Below the pieces are notes generated by a model, which made no database searches, had not been told where the DNA came from, and worked only from the letters and a program-made list of their open reading frames with translations. DNA of 64,000 nt. Origin: Bacteroidota bacterium (lineage in GTDB: Bacteria > Bacteroidota > Bacteroidia > Cytophagales > Cyclobacteriaceae). The DNA lies in the NCBI GenBank assembly GCA_018267135.1, contig JAFDZA010000014.1:62001-126000 (forward strand). Direction: 5' to 3'. Below are positions 42,734 through 52,830 of this stretch, one piece after another (the first letter of the stretch is position 1; the number at the start of each line of letters is the position of its first letter). A program made the position numbers and the translations under genes.

Positions 42734-43528
42734 ATGAACATTCTTGATAAAATTGTAGAGCATAAAAAGCAAGAAGTAGCCGAACAAAAAAAAAGAATTC
42801 CGGTAAAGAATCTGGAGCGAAACGTATATTTTTCTTCCCGGCCATTTTCATTAAAAAAAAGCATCCAAGACAAAGACCGAATGGGCATCATCGCGGAGTT
42901 TAAGCGTAAGTCGCCTTCAAAAGGAATTATTAATGACCGGGCCGATGTAGTACAGGTTACAGCCGGCTATGTGCAAGCTGGAGCCAGTGCACTTTCTGTT
43001 TTGACTGATTTTACTTTTTTCGGTGGAAGTAATGATGATTTATTGTTGGCCAGAGAAGTAAATCGGTGTCCCATTTTAAGGAAAGATTTTATTATAGATG
43101 AATACCAAATTGTAGAGGCTAAATCTATTGGGGCCGATGCGGTGCTGTTGATTGCTGCCATTTTAAAACCTGAAGCTATTAAAGAGCTGGCTTGTTTTGC
43201 TCATCGCTTTGGGTTAGAAGTACTGTTAGAGGTTCATTCGTTCGAGGAGCTGTATCCCGAAGTATTTTCATCTGTTGATTTGATCGGGGTAAATAATCGA
43301 AATCTAAAAACATTTGAAGTTGATATTAATCTCTCTAAAAAACTTTTGCCATCTATTCCGGATGACATCGTAAAAATTTCTGAAAGCGGTATCAGCCAAC
43401 CGGAAACAATTATAGATTTAAGAAGGCAGGGCTACGAAGGTTTTTTGATGGGCGAAAACTTTATGAAACACCGTCAGCCTGAGGTGGCTGCAGCCGATTT
43501 TATTTCAAACCTCAAAGCGTTAGCATGA
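42734..43528 (+). CDS. trpC: Indole-3-glycerol phosphate synthase
   Basis: This 264-residue TIM barrel closes the ring of CdRP to indole-3-glycerol phosphate. Seen are IIAEFKRKSPSKGII (catalytic Lys), ALSVLTDFTFFGGS, PILRKDFIIDEYQI, LLEVHSFEEL, IGVNNRNLKTFEVD and KISESGIS with the conserved SES glutamate region. It is not fused to TrpF as in E. coli. It overlaps trpF by 4 nt. Confidence 0.96.
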   Translation: MNILDKIVEHKKQEVAEQKKRIPVKNLERNVYFSSRPFSLKKSIQDKDRMGIIAEFKRKSPSKGIINDRADVVQVTAGYVQAGASALSVLTDFTFFGGSNDDLLLAREVNRCPILRKDFIIDEYQIVEAKSIGADAVLLIAAILKPEAIKELACFAHRFGLEVLLEVHSFEELYPEVFSSVDLIGVNNRNLKTFEVDINLSKKLLPSIPDDIVKISESGISQPETIIDLRRQGYEGFLMGENFMKHRQPEVAAADFISNLKALA

Positions 43529-44151
43529 ATTTAAAAATTAAAATATGCGGAATGCGCAACCCGCAAAACATACGGGAGGTAGCAGCACTTTGCCCTGATT
43601 TTATGGGATTTATTTTTTATGAAAAATCGAAACGGTTTGTAGGAGATGATTTTTTTATTCCAGACGAACTTCCTCAACCCATAAAAAGAGTAGGCGTTTT
43701 TGTAAATGAATCTATTATTTCAATTACTGAAAAAATAAAAAAACACAACCTTGATTTAGTTCAATTGCATGGCGATGAACTTCCTGTTCAATGTAAAAAG
43801 TTGAAGCTCATAACACAGGTTGTAAAAGTTTTTCAGGTAGATGAATTTTTTGATTTTAACCTGACTAAACCCTTCGTTCCTTTTGTTGATTATTTTCTGT
43901 TCGATACTAAAAGCAACAGCTATGGCGGCTCCGGCAAAACATTTGATTGGATGTTGCTCCGTAATTATAATGAAGTAACCCCCTTTTTTATAAGTGGAGG
44001 AATTACTATTGATCATATAGATAAGATAGCTAAGATGAAATTAAAGCACCTGTTTGCGGTAGATGTAAACAGTGGGGTAGAGACGGAGCCCGGACTAAAA
44101 GACTCTGCTAAAGTAAACTCCATTATGCAAGCAATATCAGCTTATTCCTAA
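43525..44151 (+). CDS. trpF: Phosphoribosylanthranilate isomerase
   Basis: This 208-residue TIM barrel begins [17 protein letters not shown] with the catalytic Cys. Other signatures are [51 protein letters not shown] (general acid Asp) and the phosphate-binding [11 protein letters not shown] plus [16 protein letters not shown]. The ATG lies within the trpC stop (ATGA), implying coupled translation. Confidence 0.95.
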   Translation: MNLKIKICGMRNPQNIREVAALCPDFMGFIFYEKSKRFVGDDFFIPDELPQPIKRVGVFVNESIISITEKIKKHNLDLVQLHGDELPVQCKKLKLITQVVKVFQVDEFFDFNLTKPFVPFVDYFLFDTKSNSYGGSGKTFDWMLLRNYNEVTPFFISGGITIDHIDKIAKMKLKHLFAVDVNSGVETEPGLKDSAKVNSIMQAISAYS

Positions 44152-44173
44152 ACCAACATTAATTTTTTATAAG

Positions 44174-45355
44174 ATGAAATACACAATTGATGAAAACGGA
44201 TGCTACGGAAAGTTTGGAGGCGCATTTATTCCCGAAATGTTGTATCCGAATGTAGAAGAACTCCGGTTGAATTACCAAACCATTATTCAGTCAGCCGATT
44301 TTATAAATGAATTTCAGTATTTGCTCCGGCATTATGTAGGCAGGCCTACTCCGTTATTTTTTGCAGCTCGCCTTTCTGAAAAGTACCGGGCTAAAATATT
44401 TTTAAAACGCGAAGACCTCTGCCATACGGGTGCGCACAAAATTAATAATACTATTGGGCAGATATTGCTGGCCAGGCGATTAGGCAAACGCAAGATCATT
44501 GCCGAAACCGGTGCCGGGCAACACGGGGTAGCTACGGCTACAGTGTGTGCCCTGATGGGAATGGACTGCATTGTGTACATGGGGCAACTTGATATGGAAA
44601 GGCAGCGTCCCAATGTAGAGCGGATGAGAATCTTAGGCGCTCATGTTATCGCGGCTACTTCGGGCAACATGACACTGAAAGATGCTACAAACGAAGCTAT
44701 GCGCCACTGGATCAATAACCCTACCGATACACATTATATTATAGGATCCGTAGTGGGGCCGCATCCATATCCGGATATGGTGGCGCAGTTTCAGTCGGTA
44801 ATTAGTGAAGAAATTAAAAAACAGTTAATAAACGAAATTGGAAATCCATACCCGGATTATGTAGTGGCTTGTGTTGGCGGTGGCAGCAATGCAGCCGGTG
44901 CATACTATCATTTCCTTAACGATGAGCCGGTGCAACTGATAGGAGTAGAGGCAGCGGGTAAGGGAATAAACACCAATGAATCGGCCGCCACCACGGCCTT
45001 AGGGAAAGTAGGTATTTTGCATGGCAGCAAATCGCTGCTGATGCAAACGGAAGATGGCCAGGTAATTGAACCTTATTCCATTTCGGCAGGACTGGATTAC
45101 CCTGGCATAGGCCCATTACATGCTCACTTGTTTGATGCCGGGCGTGTTCGGTTTATAAGTGCCACCGATGATGAAGCGATGAATGCGGGTATTGAGCTGA
45201 GCCGCCTGGAAGGAATTATACCGGCTATTGAAAGTGCTCATGCGGTAGCGGCCCTTAGTCAGTTAGCGTTGAGCGAGGAGGATGTGGTGGTACTAAACCT
45301 GTCGGGAAGGGGAGATAAAGATTTAGAAACTTACATTAAATGGGGAAAGTATTGA
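44174..45355 (+). CDS. trpB: Tryptophan synthase beta chain
   Basis: This 393-residue PLP enzyme condenses indole with serine. The Schiff-base lysine is Lys89 in [27 protein letters not shown], the phosphate cup [12 protein letters not shown] and [10 protein letters not shown] are complete. N-terminal [15 protein letters not shown] is the TrpB1 signature, the form that partners TrpA. 22 nt after trpF. Confidence 0.97.
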   Translation: MKYTIDENGCYGKFGGAFIPEMLYPNVEELRLNYQTIIQSADFINEFQYLLRHYVGRPTPLFFAARLSEKYRAKIFLKREDLCHTGAHKINNTIGQILLARRLGKRKIIAETGAGQHGVATATVCALMGMDCIVYMGQLDMERQRPNVERMRILGAHVIAATSGNMTLKDATNEAMRHWINNPTDTHYIIGSVVGPHPYPDMVAQFQSVISEEIKKQLINEIGNPYPDYVVACVGGGSNAAGAYYHFLNDEPVQLIGVEAAGKGINTNESAATTALGKVGILHGSKSLLMQTEDGQVIEPYSISAGLDYPGIGPLHAHLFDAGRVRFISATDDEAMNAGIELSRLEGIIPAIESAHAVAALSQLALSEEDVVVLNLSGRGDKDLETYIKWGKY

Positions 45356-45386
45356 AGACAGATAAACTACTAACAAAATTCTTAGC

Positions 45387-46181
45387 ATGAACCGAATTCA
45401 CGAATTGTTTAAACAAAAAAATAAAAACATACTATCTGTTTTTTTTACGGCCGGTTTCCCAAAATTAAATGACACAAAAATCATTGCCCTTGCTCTGGAA
45501 AAAGCCGGAGCAGATATGATAGAAATTGGTATTCCATTTTCTGATCCTGTGGCAGACGGGCCGGTGATTCAACAAAGCAATAAAACAGCTTTGGATAACG
45601 GAATGAATATGAAATTACTTTTGCAACAAGTTGCCGAAATCAGAAAAACAGTTAAGCTGCCAATCATCTTGATGGGATATCTAAACCCTGTGATACAGTA
45701 TGGGATAGAGAAGTTTTGTGTCGAGGCAAAACAAGCCGGGGTAGATGGTTTGATTCTTCCGGATCTTCCCTTACGGGAATACGAAACAGAGTATAAATCA
45801 TTTTTTCAAATAAATGATTTGTTAAACATATTTCTGATTTCACCCACCACATCCGATCAGCGAATAAACGAAATAGACAAGGCATCAAACGCGTTTATTT
45901 ATGCTGTGTCCGCTTCAAGCACGACCGGATCGAAAACAGATTTATCCAATGAACAGGAGAACTATTTACAAAAACTGAAAGAGATGAAATTGAAATCCCC
46001 ATTTTTAGTAGGTTTTGGCATTTCAAATAGCACTACCTTTTCCAAAGTATGCCAATATGGAGCCGGAGCGATCGTAGGAAGCGCATTTATTAATTTATTG
46101 AAAAAAACTTCTTCTATGGAAGAAGATATATACAGGTTTGTTAAAGAGATGGTAAAAAGGGAAACAGGAAATAGTTACTGA
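45387..46181 (+). CDS. trpA: Tryptophan synthase alpha chain
   Basis: This 264-residue TIM barrel cleaves indole-3-glycerol phosphate and channels indole to TrpB. Catalytic Glu46 (DMIEIGIPFSDP) and Asp57 (VADGPVIQ) are present. GLILPDLPLREYE, ISPTTSDQRI, YAVSASSTTGSK and GFGISNSTTF with GAIVGSAFIN match the family. Its stop codon overlaps the end of the convergent regulator gene by 7 nt, and no terminator follows in the shared end. Confidence 0.96.
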   Translation: MNRIHELFKQKNKNILSVFFTAGFPKLNDTKIIALALEKAGADMIEIGIPFSDPVADGPVIQQSNKTALDNGMNMKLLLQQVAEIRKTVKLPIILMGYLNPVIQYGIEKFCVEAKQAGVDGLILPDLPLREYETEYKSFFQINDLLNIFLISPTTSDQRINEIDKASNAFIYAVSASSTTGSKTDLSNEQENYLQKLKEMKLKSPFLVGFGISNSTTFSKVCQYGAGAIVGSAFINLLKKTSSMEEDIYRFVKEMVKRETGNSY

Positions 46182-49100
46182 GAATTAAAATCCTTTGGAT
46201 GACAGTGGTACATTTCATTGAACGATTTATAAAAATATGACCTGCTGTTGAAGCCGGTTTCATAGATTACCTCTGATACACTGAGAGAAGAATTTTTCAA
46301 TAACTCTCCAGCCTTCTTAAGTCGATATTGTTTAATTAGCCCATGCGGGGTTAAACCAGTTATAGTTTTTATTTTTTTATACAATGAAGCCTTGCTCATG
46401 CCTACTTCCTCTTCAATTTCATTAGCATTAAAATCTGGTTTCCCCAAGTTTTTCTGAATGCATGAAATAATTTTTGAAAAGAAAATATCTTCCTTTTCAT
46501 TTATTCCTAATGAACCTTTACTCCACTCAACCGAACCTGAATTTTGAAATTTACTCCGTATCATTTCCATCCGCTCTAATAGTTTTTCTATTCGAATAAA
46601 TAAGTGTTCGGGATGAAAGGGTTTAGGAATATAAGAATCGGCCCCAACCTGAAGCCCCTCAATACGGTTTTCTATTTCTACTTTAGCGGTTAGTAAGATT
46701 ACAGGAATGTGACTTGTTTGAATGTTTTCTTTAATTAATTTACAAAGTGTCAATCCATCCATGCCGGGCATCAGGATATCGCTGATAACCAAATCTATCC
46801 TTTCTTCTTCCAGTATTGCTAACGCCTTTTGCCCATCACTTGCTTGGTAAACATTGTATTTAGGTAGCAGCATATTTTCTAGCAACTCAGTAATTTGGTT
46901 ATTGTCATCCACTACTAAAATTGAATATAACGGCCTGCTGGACGAGTTACTTTTTGTTTTATCTACTTGCGAAGGGTGGATGTTTGAAAGTTCAAACTCC
47001 TGAGATATTCTTTCTTTTATATTAACCAAAGCGGGTGTGAGGCTTTGAATTGTATGCTGCTGTATTTTAATAGGCAAGGTAACAACAAATGTACTTCCCT
47101 TTCCTTCCTTACTGATTACAGAGATATTTCCTCCATGAAGTAAAATCAGGCTTTTAGTTAAGGATAATCCAATTCCTGTACTTTTAATGAATCCGAATTG
47201 GTCATTAAGCGTTTGTGAACTCTGCTGAAAACCTTCAAATATTTTATCTATATTCTTTTCTGGAATTCCCAAGCCTTCATCCTTAATAGTAAACTTAAAA
47301 TTTGTTTCATCTTTTTCTAAAAGGATGACTATTTGCCCTCCTTTATAAGAATATTTGATGGCATTAGAGACGAGATTTAATAATATTTTTTCTATTTTTT
47401 TTAGATCAACCTGTGCTGTTATCTCATCATGATTTGTGTGAAACTCTAAATGAATATCCCGATCGGCCGCATATTGTTGAAAAGATTCTAATATTTGATA
47501 AGTGAAACTTACCATCTCAATTGAGGTTAGCTCTAGTCTGTCTTTTCCGCTTTCAATTTTTCTAAATTGAATTAGTTCTTCAATTAGTTTCTGTAGCCGT
47601 ATTGAATTACTGTAGATTAACTTTAACTGATTTTTAATATCGGGGTCACTACTCTTTTGAAGCAAAGCAGCCGCAGGCCCCAGTATTAGAGTTAGCGGAG
47701 TGCGAAATTCATGCGCAACGTTTGTATAAAACTGTAACTTATAGTCATTTAATTCTTTTAATTGTTGAGTTTTAAATCGCTCTATGGCAGCCGTTTTTTT
47801 AGTTTTTACCCGCCACCGAATAACTAATACAATCGAAATCTGAACACCTATAAATAGGAAGCTGTAAATAATGTAAGCCCATGTGGTTTTCCAAAAGGGC
47901 GGAGATATTACGATAGCTAATGATTTAGAAGATGAAGAAGACCAAATGCCGTTTTCATTGGTGTATTTTATTTTCAAATGGTAGCGCCCCGGAGGAATGT
48001 TAGTTAAAGAGATGGTTTGCTGTTGCCCTAACTCATTCCAGTTATTTTCGAAATTTTCAAGCCTATAAGCAAACTTGCTTTTATCTTTGGTCCAATAGTC
48101 TAATGTTGTAAATGAAAAGCTAATAAAATTTTGATTGTATGTTAAATTAATTCCATCAGTAAAATTTACGTGTTTGTGAAGTATGTTACTTCCATCCATT
48201 GCTTTAATTGATTGGTTGTATAATATGAAATTACTTATGACCAGTTTAGGAAAGTAGGTTGAGAGGTTGAGTTTAGTAGGCTCTATAATATCTAATCCAT
48301 TTATACCTCCAAAGAAAAGCCGTTCCGATATTTTTGATGTGTAACTGGCTCCATCAGTATATTCGCTATTGATTAGACCGTCATGGCTATCAAAATTCTT
48401 AAAAGAATTAGTTGCGCGGTCAAACATAACCAAACCCCTGTTAGTAGAGAACCATATATTCGATTTCTTGTCTTCTAATATGGCATGGATGGTATTATTC
48501 ATTAGCCCCTCTCGGGCCGTAAACTTCGTACTTTGGTAAGGCCTTGTTTTAAGTGACAATAAACTAATTCCTCCGCTAGTACCAACCCATAACTCTTCTT
48601 TATTATTATAAAACAAATTGAGCACATCATCATTACATAAATTTATTTTTTCATTTACATTGGCCTCAATGTGCTCTTCAATTTTTTTAGCAATGGTGTT
48701 ATATCTATATATTCCTCCTCCTCTTGTTCCAAACCAAAGACTATTGGGGCCATCTTCTATGATGGTATATACAATGTTGCTTTTAATAGAATTTATTTTG
48801 TCGCTTACCGAATGTTTTATCTGGTCTTCTTCGATGAGCACATATCTTCCTGATATTAGTTTTTTTATTTTTAGATGAACCACACCATACCCGCTGGTAC
48901 CCAGCCATATATCGTTATAAGAATCTACACAAATGGCATAAACCGAACTGAATGCAATGTTAGTTTTATTTTCGAAATCTCTTGGAAAATGAAAGATGCG
49001 GTTGGTTTTATTTTCAATCATATCAATACCCTCTCCATCAGTACCTACCCATAGATTTTCCAGGTGATCTTTTTTAAGTGAGAGCACGGCATCATTGCTC

Positions 49101-50281
49101 AGACCGTTTTTTGTATTTATTATTTTGGTTTGCTTAGCTTTAGGATCAAGTATATTTAAGCCCCCACCTCTGGTGCCAATGTAGAGAATGCCGTTTTCAT
49201 CTTCATAAACGGAACGGACAATACTGTGAGAGATTTGTTTTTTTAATGGAGATCCGGAAGAAATAGCATAGAACACTTTTTCACGATTCAGGAATTTATA
49301 TACGCCATCGCCATCGGTACCTATCCAGATCAAGTCTTGCGGAGTTTCGGTTATAGAGAGAATCTTAATTCCTTTTGAAACGAGTACCGGAAAGTAATCG
49401 CCCATTTTTCGGAGATAAAGTGTTCCATTTTCAATTCCAATTTGATACACCAACCCCGATTCGGTACCAACCCATACAGATTGTTTATTTTTTGTCTCCG
49501 ATAATGAGCTCACCTGTGATGAACCCAAGGGAATAACTTGAGCCTTTTCTTCAATATTTGATAAATTATAAAAGAATAGTTTTCCATGGTTGGCATAGCT
49601 GATAAAATACTGATTGCCTATCTGGATAAACTTATGATATACGAATGGATTGGGCAGATTTAGTTGTTTAGAAAATATTACACGGTTATTCAAACTGCAT
49701 ACTATTTTACCATCCGAACCAAGCAGATACAGCAAGCCCTTAAAACTCCCAATATTAATTGTGTGCGATAGCCAATCGGCTTTTACTCCCTCGAAGGAAA
49801 CTTTTTCAAAGATATTCTTCAGCTTATTATAACGTTTTATGCCATTTCCGATGTGGCTTACCCATACGGCCGAATCAGGACCAATGCAAGCTCGCAGATT
49901 ATTTTCTAAAAAAGGTATATCATTCAAACTATCAAGATAGCTTGTAAACGATTCTGAATTGCGGTCAAAACGGTTAATCCCTCGGTGTGTTACGACCCAT
50001 AAATTTCCTGCCTTGTCTTCCAGAAAATCCCTGATAACATTGTTGCTTATTGTATTTTTTTGATAGGGATCAGGTTTGTATATACTAATGGCACTGCCAT
50101 CGTACCGGTTAAGGCCATCCCACGTGCCGAGCCACATATATTCATAGCTATCCATATAAATAGACGTAACTGCTGAATTAGAGATATTTACTTCTTTACC
50201 AATGTGTTGGTAGGGGAGTGCTAAACTGGAGTCTGGTTGCTGAAAGTTTAATAAAGTAAAAAATAAGAAAAGAGTATTCAT
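46175..50281 (-). CDS. Hybrid two-component sensor/AraC regulator (HTCS)
   Basis: This 1368-residue single-chain system has a signal peptide (MNTLFLFFTLLNF). Two periplasmic propellers of 'reg_prop' repeats (~30-680; recurring WLGTWDGLNRYD, WIGTDGDGVYKF, WVGTDGEGIDMI, WFGTRGGGIYRY) are followed by a Y_Y_Y domain (~690-775). A membrane span lies at ~797-821. The cytoplasmic part has a HisKA domain with His857 (AHEFRTPLTLI), HATPase (DEGLGIPEKNID, TGIGLSLTKSL), a receiver with Asp1168 (VISDILMPGMDG) and a C-terminal AraC helix-turn-helix. Such proteins sense an imported oligosaccharide and switch on the adjacent PUL. The ATG at 50281 is preferred to a TTG at 50296. Divergent from the GH130 gene, it should regulate the operon at 50495 onward. 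Confidence 0.95.
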   Translation of the reverse strand: MNTLFLFFTLLNFQQPDSSLALPYQHIGKEVNISNSAVTSIYMDSYEYMWLGTWDGLNRYDGSAISIYKPDPYQKNTISNNVIRDFLEDKAGNLWVVTHRGINRFDRNSESFTSYLDSLNDIPFLENNLRACIGPDSAVWVSHIGNGIKRYNKLKNIFEKVSFEGVKADWLSHTINIGSFKGLLYLLGSDGKIVCSLNNRVIFSKQLNLPNPFVYHKFIQIGNQYFISYANHGKLFFYNLSNIEEKAQVIPLGSSQVSSLSETKNKQSVWVGTESGLVYQIGIENGTLYLRKMGDYFPVLVSKGIKILSITETPQDLIWIGTDGDGVYKFLNREKVFYAISSGSPLKKQISHSIVRSVYEDENGILYIGTRGGGLNILDPKAKQTKIINTKNGLSNDAVLSLKKDHLENLWVGTDGEGIDMIENKTNRIFHFPRDFENKTNIAFSSVYAICVDSYNDIWLGTSGYGVVHLKIKKLISGRYVLIEEDQIKHSVSDKINSIKSNIVYTIIEDGPNSLWFGTRGGGIYRYNTIAKKIEEHIEANVNEKINLCNDDVLNLFYNNKEELWVGTSGGISLLSLKTRPYQSTKFTAREGLMNNTIHAILEDKKSNIWFSTNRGLVMFDRATNSFKNFDSHDGLINSEYTDGASYTSKISERLFFGGINGLDIIEPTKLNLSTYFPKLVISNFILYNQSIKAMDGSNILHKHVNFTDGINLTYNQNFISFSFTTLDYWTKDKSKFAYRLENFENNWNELGQQQTISLTNIPPGRYHLKIKYTNENGIWSSSSSKSLAIVISPPFWKTTWAYIIYSFLFIGVQISIVLVIRWRVKTKKTAAIERFKTQQLKELNDYKLQFYTNVAHEFRTPLTLILGPAAALLQKSSDPDIKNQLKLIYSNSIRLQKLIEELIQFRKIESGKDRLELTSIEMVSFTYQILESFQQYAADRDIHLEFHTNHDEITAQVDLKKIEKILLNLVSNAIKYSYKGGQIVILLEKDETNFKFTIKDEGLGIPEKNIDKIFEGFQQSSQTLNDQFGFIKSTGIGLSLTKSLILLHGGNISVISKEGKGSTFVVTLPIKIQQHTIQSLTPALVNIKERISQEFELSNIHPSQVDKTKSNSSSRPLYSILVVDDNNQITELLENMLLPKYNVYQASDGQKALAILEEERIDLVISDILMPGMDGLTLCKLIKENIQTSHIPVILLTAKVEIENRIEGLQVGADSYIPKPFHPEHLFIRIEKLLERMEMIRSKFQNSGSVEWSKGSLGINEKEDIFFSKIISCIQKNLGKPDFNANEIEEEVGMSKASLYKKIKTITGLTPHGLIKQYRLKKAGELLKNSSLSVSEVIYETGFNSRSYFYKSFNEMYHCHPKDFNSQ

Positions 50282-50296
50282 GCCCTGTAAATTCAA

Positions 50297-50494
50297 CGAG
50301 ATTTAGCTTTAAAGTTAGGAAATACCACGCAGGATAACACTTCTTTAGTTGTCCACTGTATTTCATTTTTGTCCTTCTGGTTCTTTTTTATATCATTTTA
50401 GAATTTAAAGAACACAAGAAATTTTATAGAGGACGTTTGTGCAACCGATTTATAAAATATTTGCTACGGATAGATAAATCAGCACGCAATTTCT
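50297..50494. promoter_or_regulatory. Divergent control region between HTCS and PUL operon
   Basis: This ~200-nt AT-rich gap must carry the promoters for both directions. Toward the PUL, TTTG at 50437-50440 followed by ATATTTG near 50457-50463 resembles, imperfectly, the -33/-7 elements. No clear direct repeat for the AraC domain was identified by eye. Confidence 0.35.
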
Positions 50495-51568
50495 ATGAGT
50501 ATTAATACGGCCTTTGTTAAACGGGCTTTAGCTAACCCGATCCTTCGCCCCCGAGATATAAACCCCAGCTCGGAGAATATGATTGTAGAGTGTTTGCTAA
50601 ACCCCGGTGTTTTTGTTTTTGATAACAAAATTTGGTTGTTACTCCGAGTGGCCGAACGAACAAAACAGACGGATGAACAAATTACCGTGCCTATCTATAA
50701 TGAACAAGGCCAAGTAGAATTTATTTCTTTTAAAAAGAAGGATCCCCTCTTACAAGCAACCGATCCACGGGTGCTGAATTATGACGGCAAAGACTACTTA
50801 ACAACGATTTCGCACTTGCGGTTGGTATGTAGTGATGACGGAAAAAATTTTTATGAACCGGAAGGGTACAAGCCTATTTATGGACAAGGTCAATTAGAAG
50901 AATATGGTATAGAGGATTGCAGGGTAACCCAAATAGGCAAAACCTATTTATTAACCTACACCATGGTTTCTTCTCTTGGAGTAGGGGTAGGGTTAATGCA
51001 AACTACAGATTGGAAAGTATTTGAACGTCAGGGAATGATTTTTCCGCCACATAATAAAGACTGTGCCATTTTTCCTGATAAAATTAAGGGTAAGTATTAT
51101 GCATTACACAGACCAAGTAGCCCCCAACTGGGCGGAAATTACATTTGGCTGGCTGAGTCAAACGATCTCATTCATTGGGGGAATAATAAATGTATTGCTA
51201 CTACAAGAAAGGGGGAATGGGATAGCGCCCGTTTAGGGGCGGGCGCTGCTCCCATTAAAACCAGTGAGGGATGGTTAGAAATATATCATGGTGCAGATGA
51301 GAAGCATCGTTATTGTTTAGGTGCTCTGCTTTTAGATTTATATAACCCATCCAAAGTGATCGCCAGAAGCAAAGAACCCATTATGGTTCCTGAAGCTGAA
51401 TATGAACTAACTGGTTTTTTTGGCAATGTTATTTTTACCAATGGACATTATGTAGATGAGGATATCATTCACATATACTATGGCGCCAGTGATGAAGTGA
51501 TTTGCCAAGTGGATTTCTCCATCAAAAATATTTTAAATTCTCTTCTAAAAGCAAAAAGTTGTTTATGA
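50495..51568 (+). CDS. GH130 family glycosidase/phosphorylase
   Basis: This 357-residue five-bladed propeller enzyme has no signal peptide and so is cytoplasmic. GH130 enzymes split beta-mannosides by phosphorolysis or hydrolysis. Seen are NPILRPRDINP, NPGVFVFDNKIWLLLRVAER and QATDPRVLNYDGKDYL. The catalytic segment EYGIEDCRVTQIGKTYLLTYT has Asp141 as the likely proton donor; most members read EDPR, here EDCR. Also present are KDCAIFPDKIKGKYYALHRP and ARLGAGAAPIKTSEGWLEIYHG. Substrate linkage cannot be told. It overlaps the MFS gene by 4 nt (ATGA). Confidence 0.9.
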   Translation: MSINTAFVKRALANPILRPRDINPSSENMIVECLLNPGVFVFDNKIWLLLRVAERTKQTDEQITVPIYNEQGQVEFISFKKKDPLLQATDPRVLNYDGKDYLTTISHLRLVCSDDGKNFYEPEGYKPIYGQGQLEEYGIEDCRVTQIGKTYLLTYTMVSSLGVGVGLMQTTDWKVFERQGMIFPPHNKDCAIFPDKIKGKYYALHRPSSPQLGGNYIWLAESNDLIHWGNNKCIATTRKGEWDSARLGAGAAPIKTSEGWLEIYHGADEKHRYCLGALLLDLYNPSKVIARSKEPIMVPEAEYELTGFFGNVIFTNGHYVDEDIIHIYYGASDEVICQVDFSIKNILNSLLKAKSCL

Positions 51569-52830
51569 CAGTTGCAGCGATTCTTAAAAGACCGGCAAAG
51601 GAGTATTCCTTCTTTTTGTCTTTACCTCAAGCTACACGCGTGCTGCTTATTACTAATATGGTCTATGCCTTTGTATTACCTGTTATTGAAATATTTGTTG
51701 GCGCCTATATTATGCGTAACTCAAATGATCCAAGCAAGGTGGCAGCTTATCAGTTGGCAGTTTATACGGGTATTCCTATTGCCTTTTACATTAATGGATT
51801 CCTTTTAAACTACATCAAAATATCTCGGCTTTACAGTTTTGGTATGATGTTAAGCGGGCTGTCTATGTTAGTAATGATGAGCCTTGTCAGCCTGTCTTCT
51901 TTAGGAATAAGTTTGGCCGGTGTGCTAATGGGGTGCTCGTTTGGTTTTTTTTGGGCTAACCGCGATTATCTGGCACTGAATTCAACAGACGATTCAACAC
52001 GAAATTACTATTATGGTCTTGAAACATTCTTCTATACCATTACCTATATTATTGTACCTCTTTTGGTTGGATACTTTTTGGCGGGTGTTGAAAATAACGG
52101 ATGGTTTTTAGGAAATGTTAATGCGGCATACCGTTTGGTTACCATAGTGGTTTTTTTGCTCACAATTATCTCCAGTCTGATTGTGCATCAAGGAAAATTT
52201 AACAATCCGTCTCAAAAGAGATTTGTTTTTTTTAAGTTCCATTCGTTATGGAATAAAATGATTGCATTAGCGGGGCTTAAGGGGTTAGCTCAAGGATATT
52301 TGGTTACGGCTCCGGCCATTTTAATTATGCGTTTAGTTGGTAATGAAGGTTCGCTTGGCATGGTGCAAGGTATTAGTGGTGTGCTTACTGCCTTTTTGCT
52401 TTATTTATTGGGTCGTGTAACTAAACCCGCACACCGCATATACATTTTTACGGTCGGCCTTACCATTTTCCTTATTGGAACACTGGCGAATGGAGTACTT
52501 TTTTCTGCCGTTGGAGTAATCATTTTTGTTCTTTGTAAAGTGCTATTTACTCCACTGCACGACATTGCCTATTTTCCATTTGAAATGAGAACAATTGATG
52601 TAGTATCTAAAATCGAAAACCGAAATGAGTTTGCTTATATTTTTAATCATGAATTTGGTTTGTATTTAGGCAGGTTTATTGGTTTAGTACTTTTTATTTG
52701 TCTGGCGCAGTATGTTTCAGAAGATTTTGCGTTAAAATATGCATTGATTATTATCGCTATAGTACAACTTGCTTCTATTCCTTTAGCTAAACACATAGTT
52801 ACACTCACTAATAAATTTTCAGGAGCATGA
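51565..52830 (+). CDS. MFS transporter of the PUL
   Basis: This 421-residue, twelve-helix major facilitator starts at an ATG overlapping the GH130 stop, preferred to a longer frame from 51502 inside GH130. The helix 2-3 to 5 region holds GVLMGCSFGFFWANRDYLALN and DSTRNYYYGLETFFYTITYI, and the C-half PAHRIYIFTVGLTIFLIGTLANGVLF. Tight coupling to the cytoplasmic GH130 suggests it brings the enzyme's oligosaccharide across the inner membrane. It overlaps the next gene by 4 nt. Confidence 0.85.
   Translation: MTVAAILKRPAKEYSFFLSLPQATRVLLITNMVYAFVLPVIEIFVGAYIMRNSNDPSKVAAYQLAVYTGIPIAFYINGFLLNYIKISRLYSFGMMLSGLSMLVMMSLVSLSSLGISLAGVLMGCSFGFFWANRDYLALNSTDDSTRNYYYGLETFFYTITYIIVPLLVGYFLAGVENNGWFLGNVNAAYRLVTIVVFLLTIISSLIVHQGKFNNPSQKRFVFFKFHSLWNKMIALAGLKGLAQGYLVTAPAILIMRLVGNEGSLGMVQGISGVLTAFLLYLLGRVTKPAHRIYIFTVGLTIFLIGTLANGVLFSAVGVIIFVLCKVLFTPLHDIAYFPFEMRTIDVVSKIENRNEFAYIFNHEFGLYLGRFIGLVLFICLAQYVSEDFALKYALIIIAIVQLASIPLAKHIVTLTNKFSGA

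Noticed and set aside
48618-48878. Plus-strand frames antisense to the HTCS propeller
   Set aside because: They are shadows of a long, well-supported domain-rich gene.
50282-50296. TTG start adding five residues to the HTCS protein
   Set aside because: The ATG at 50281 begins exactly at the signal peptide and is the more usual start.
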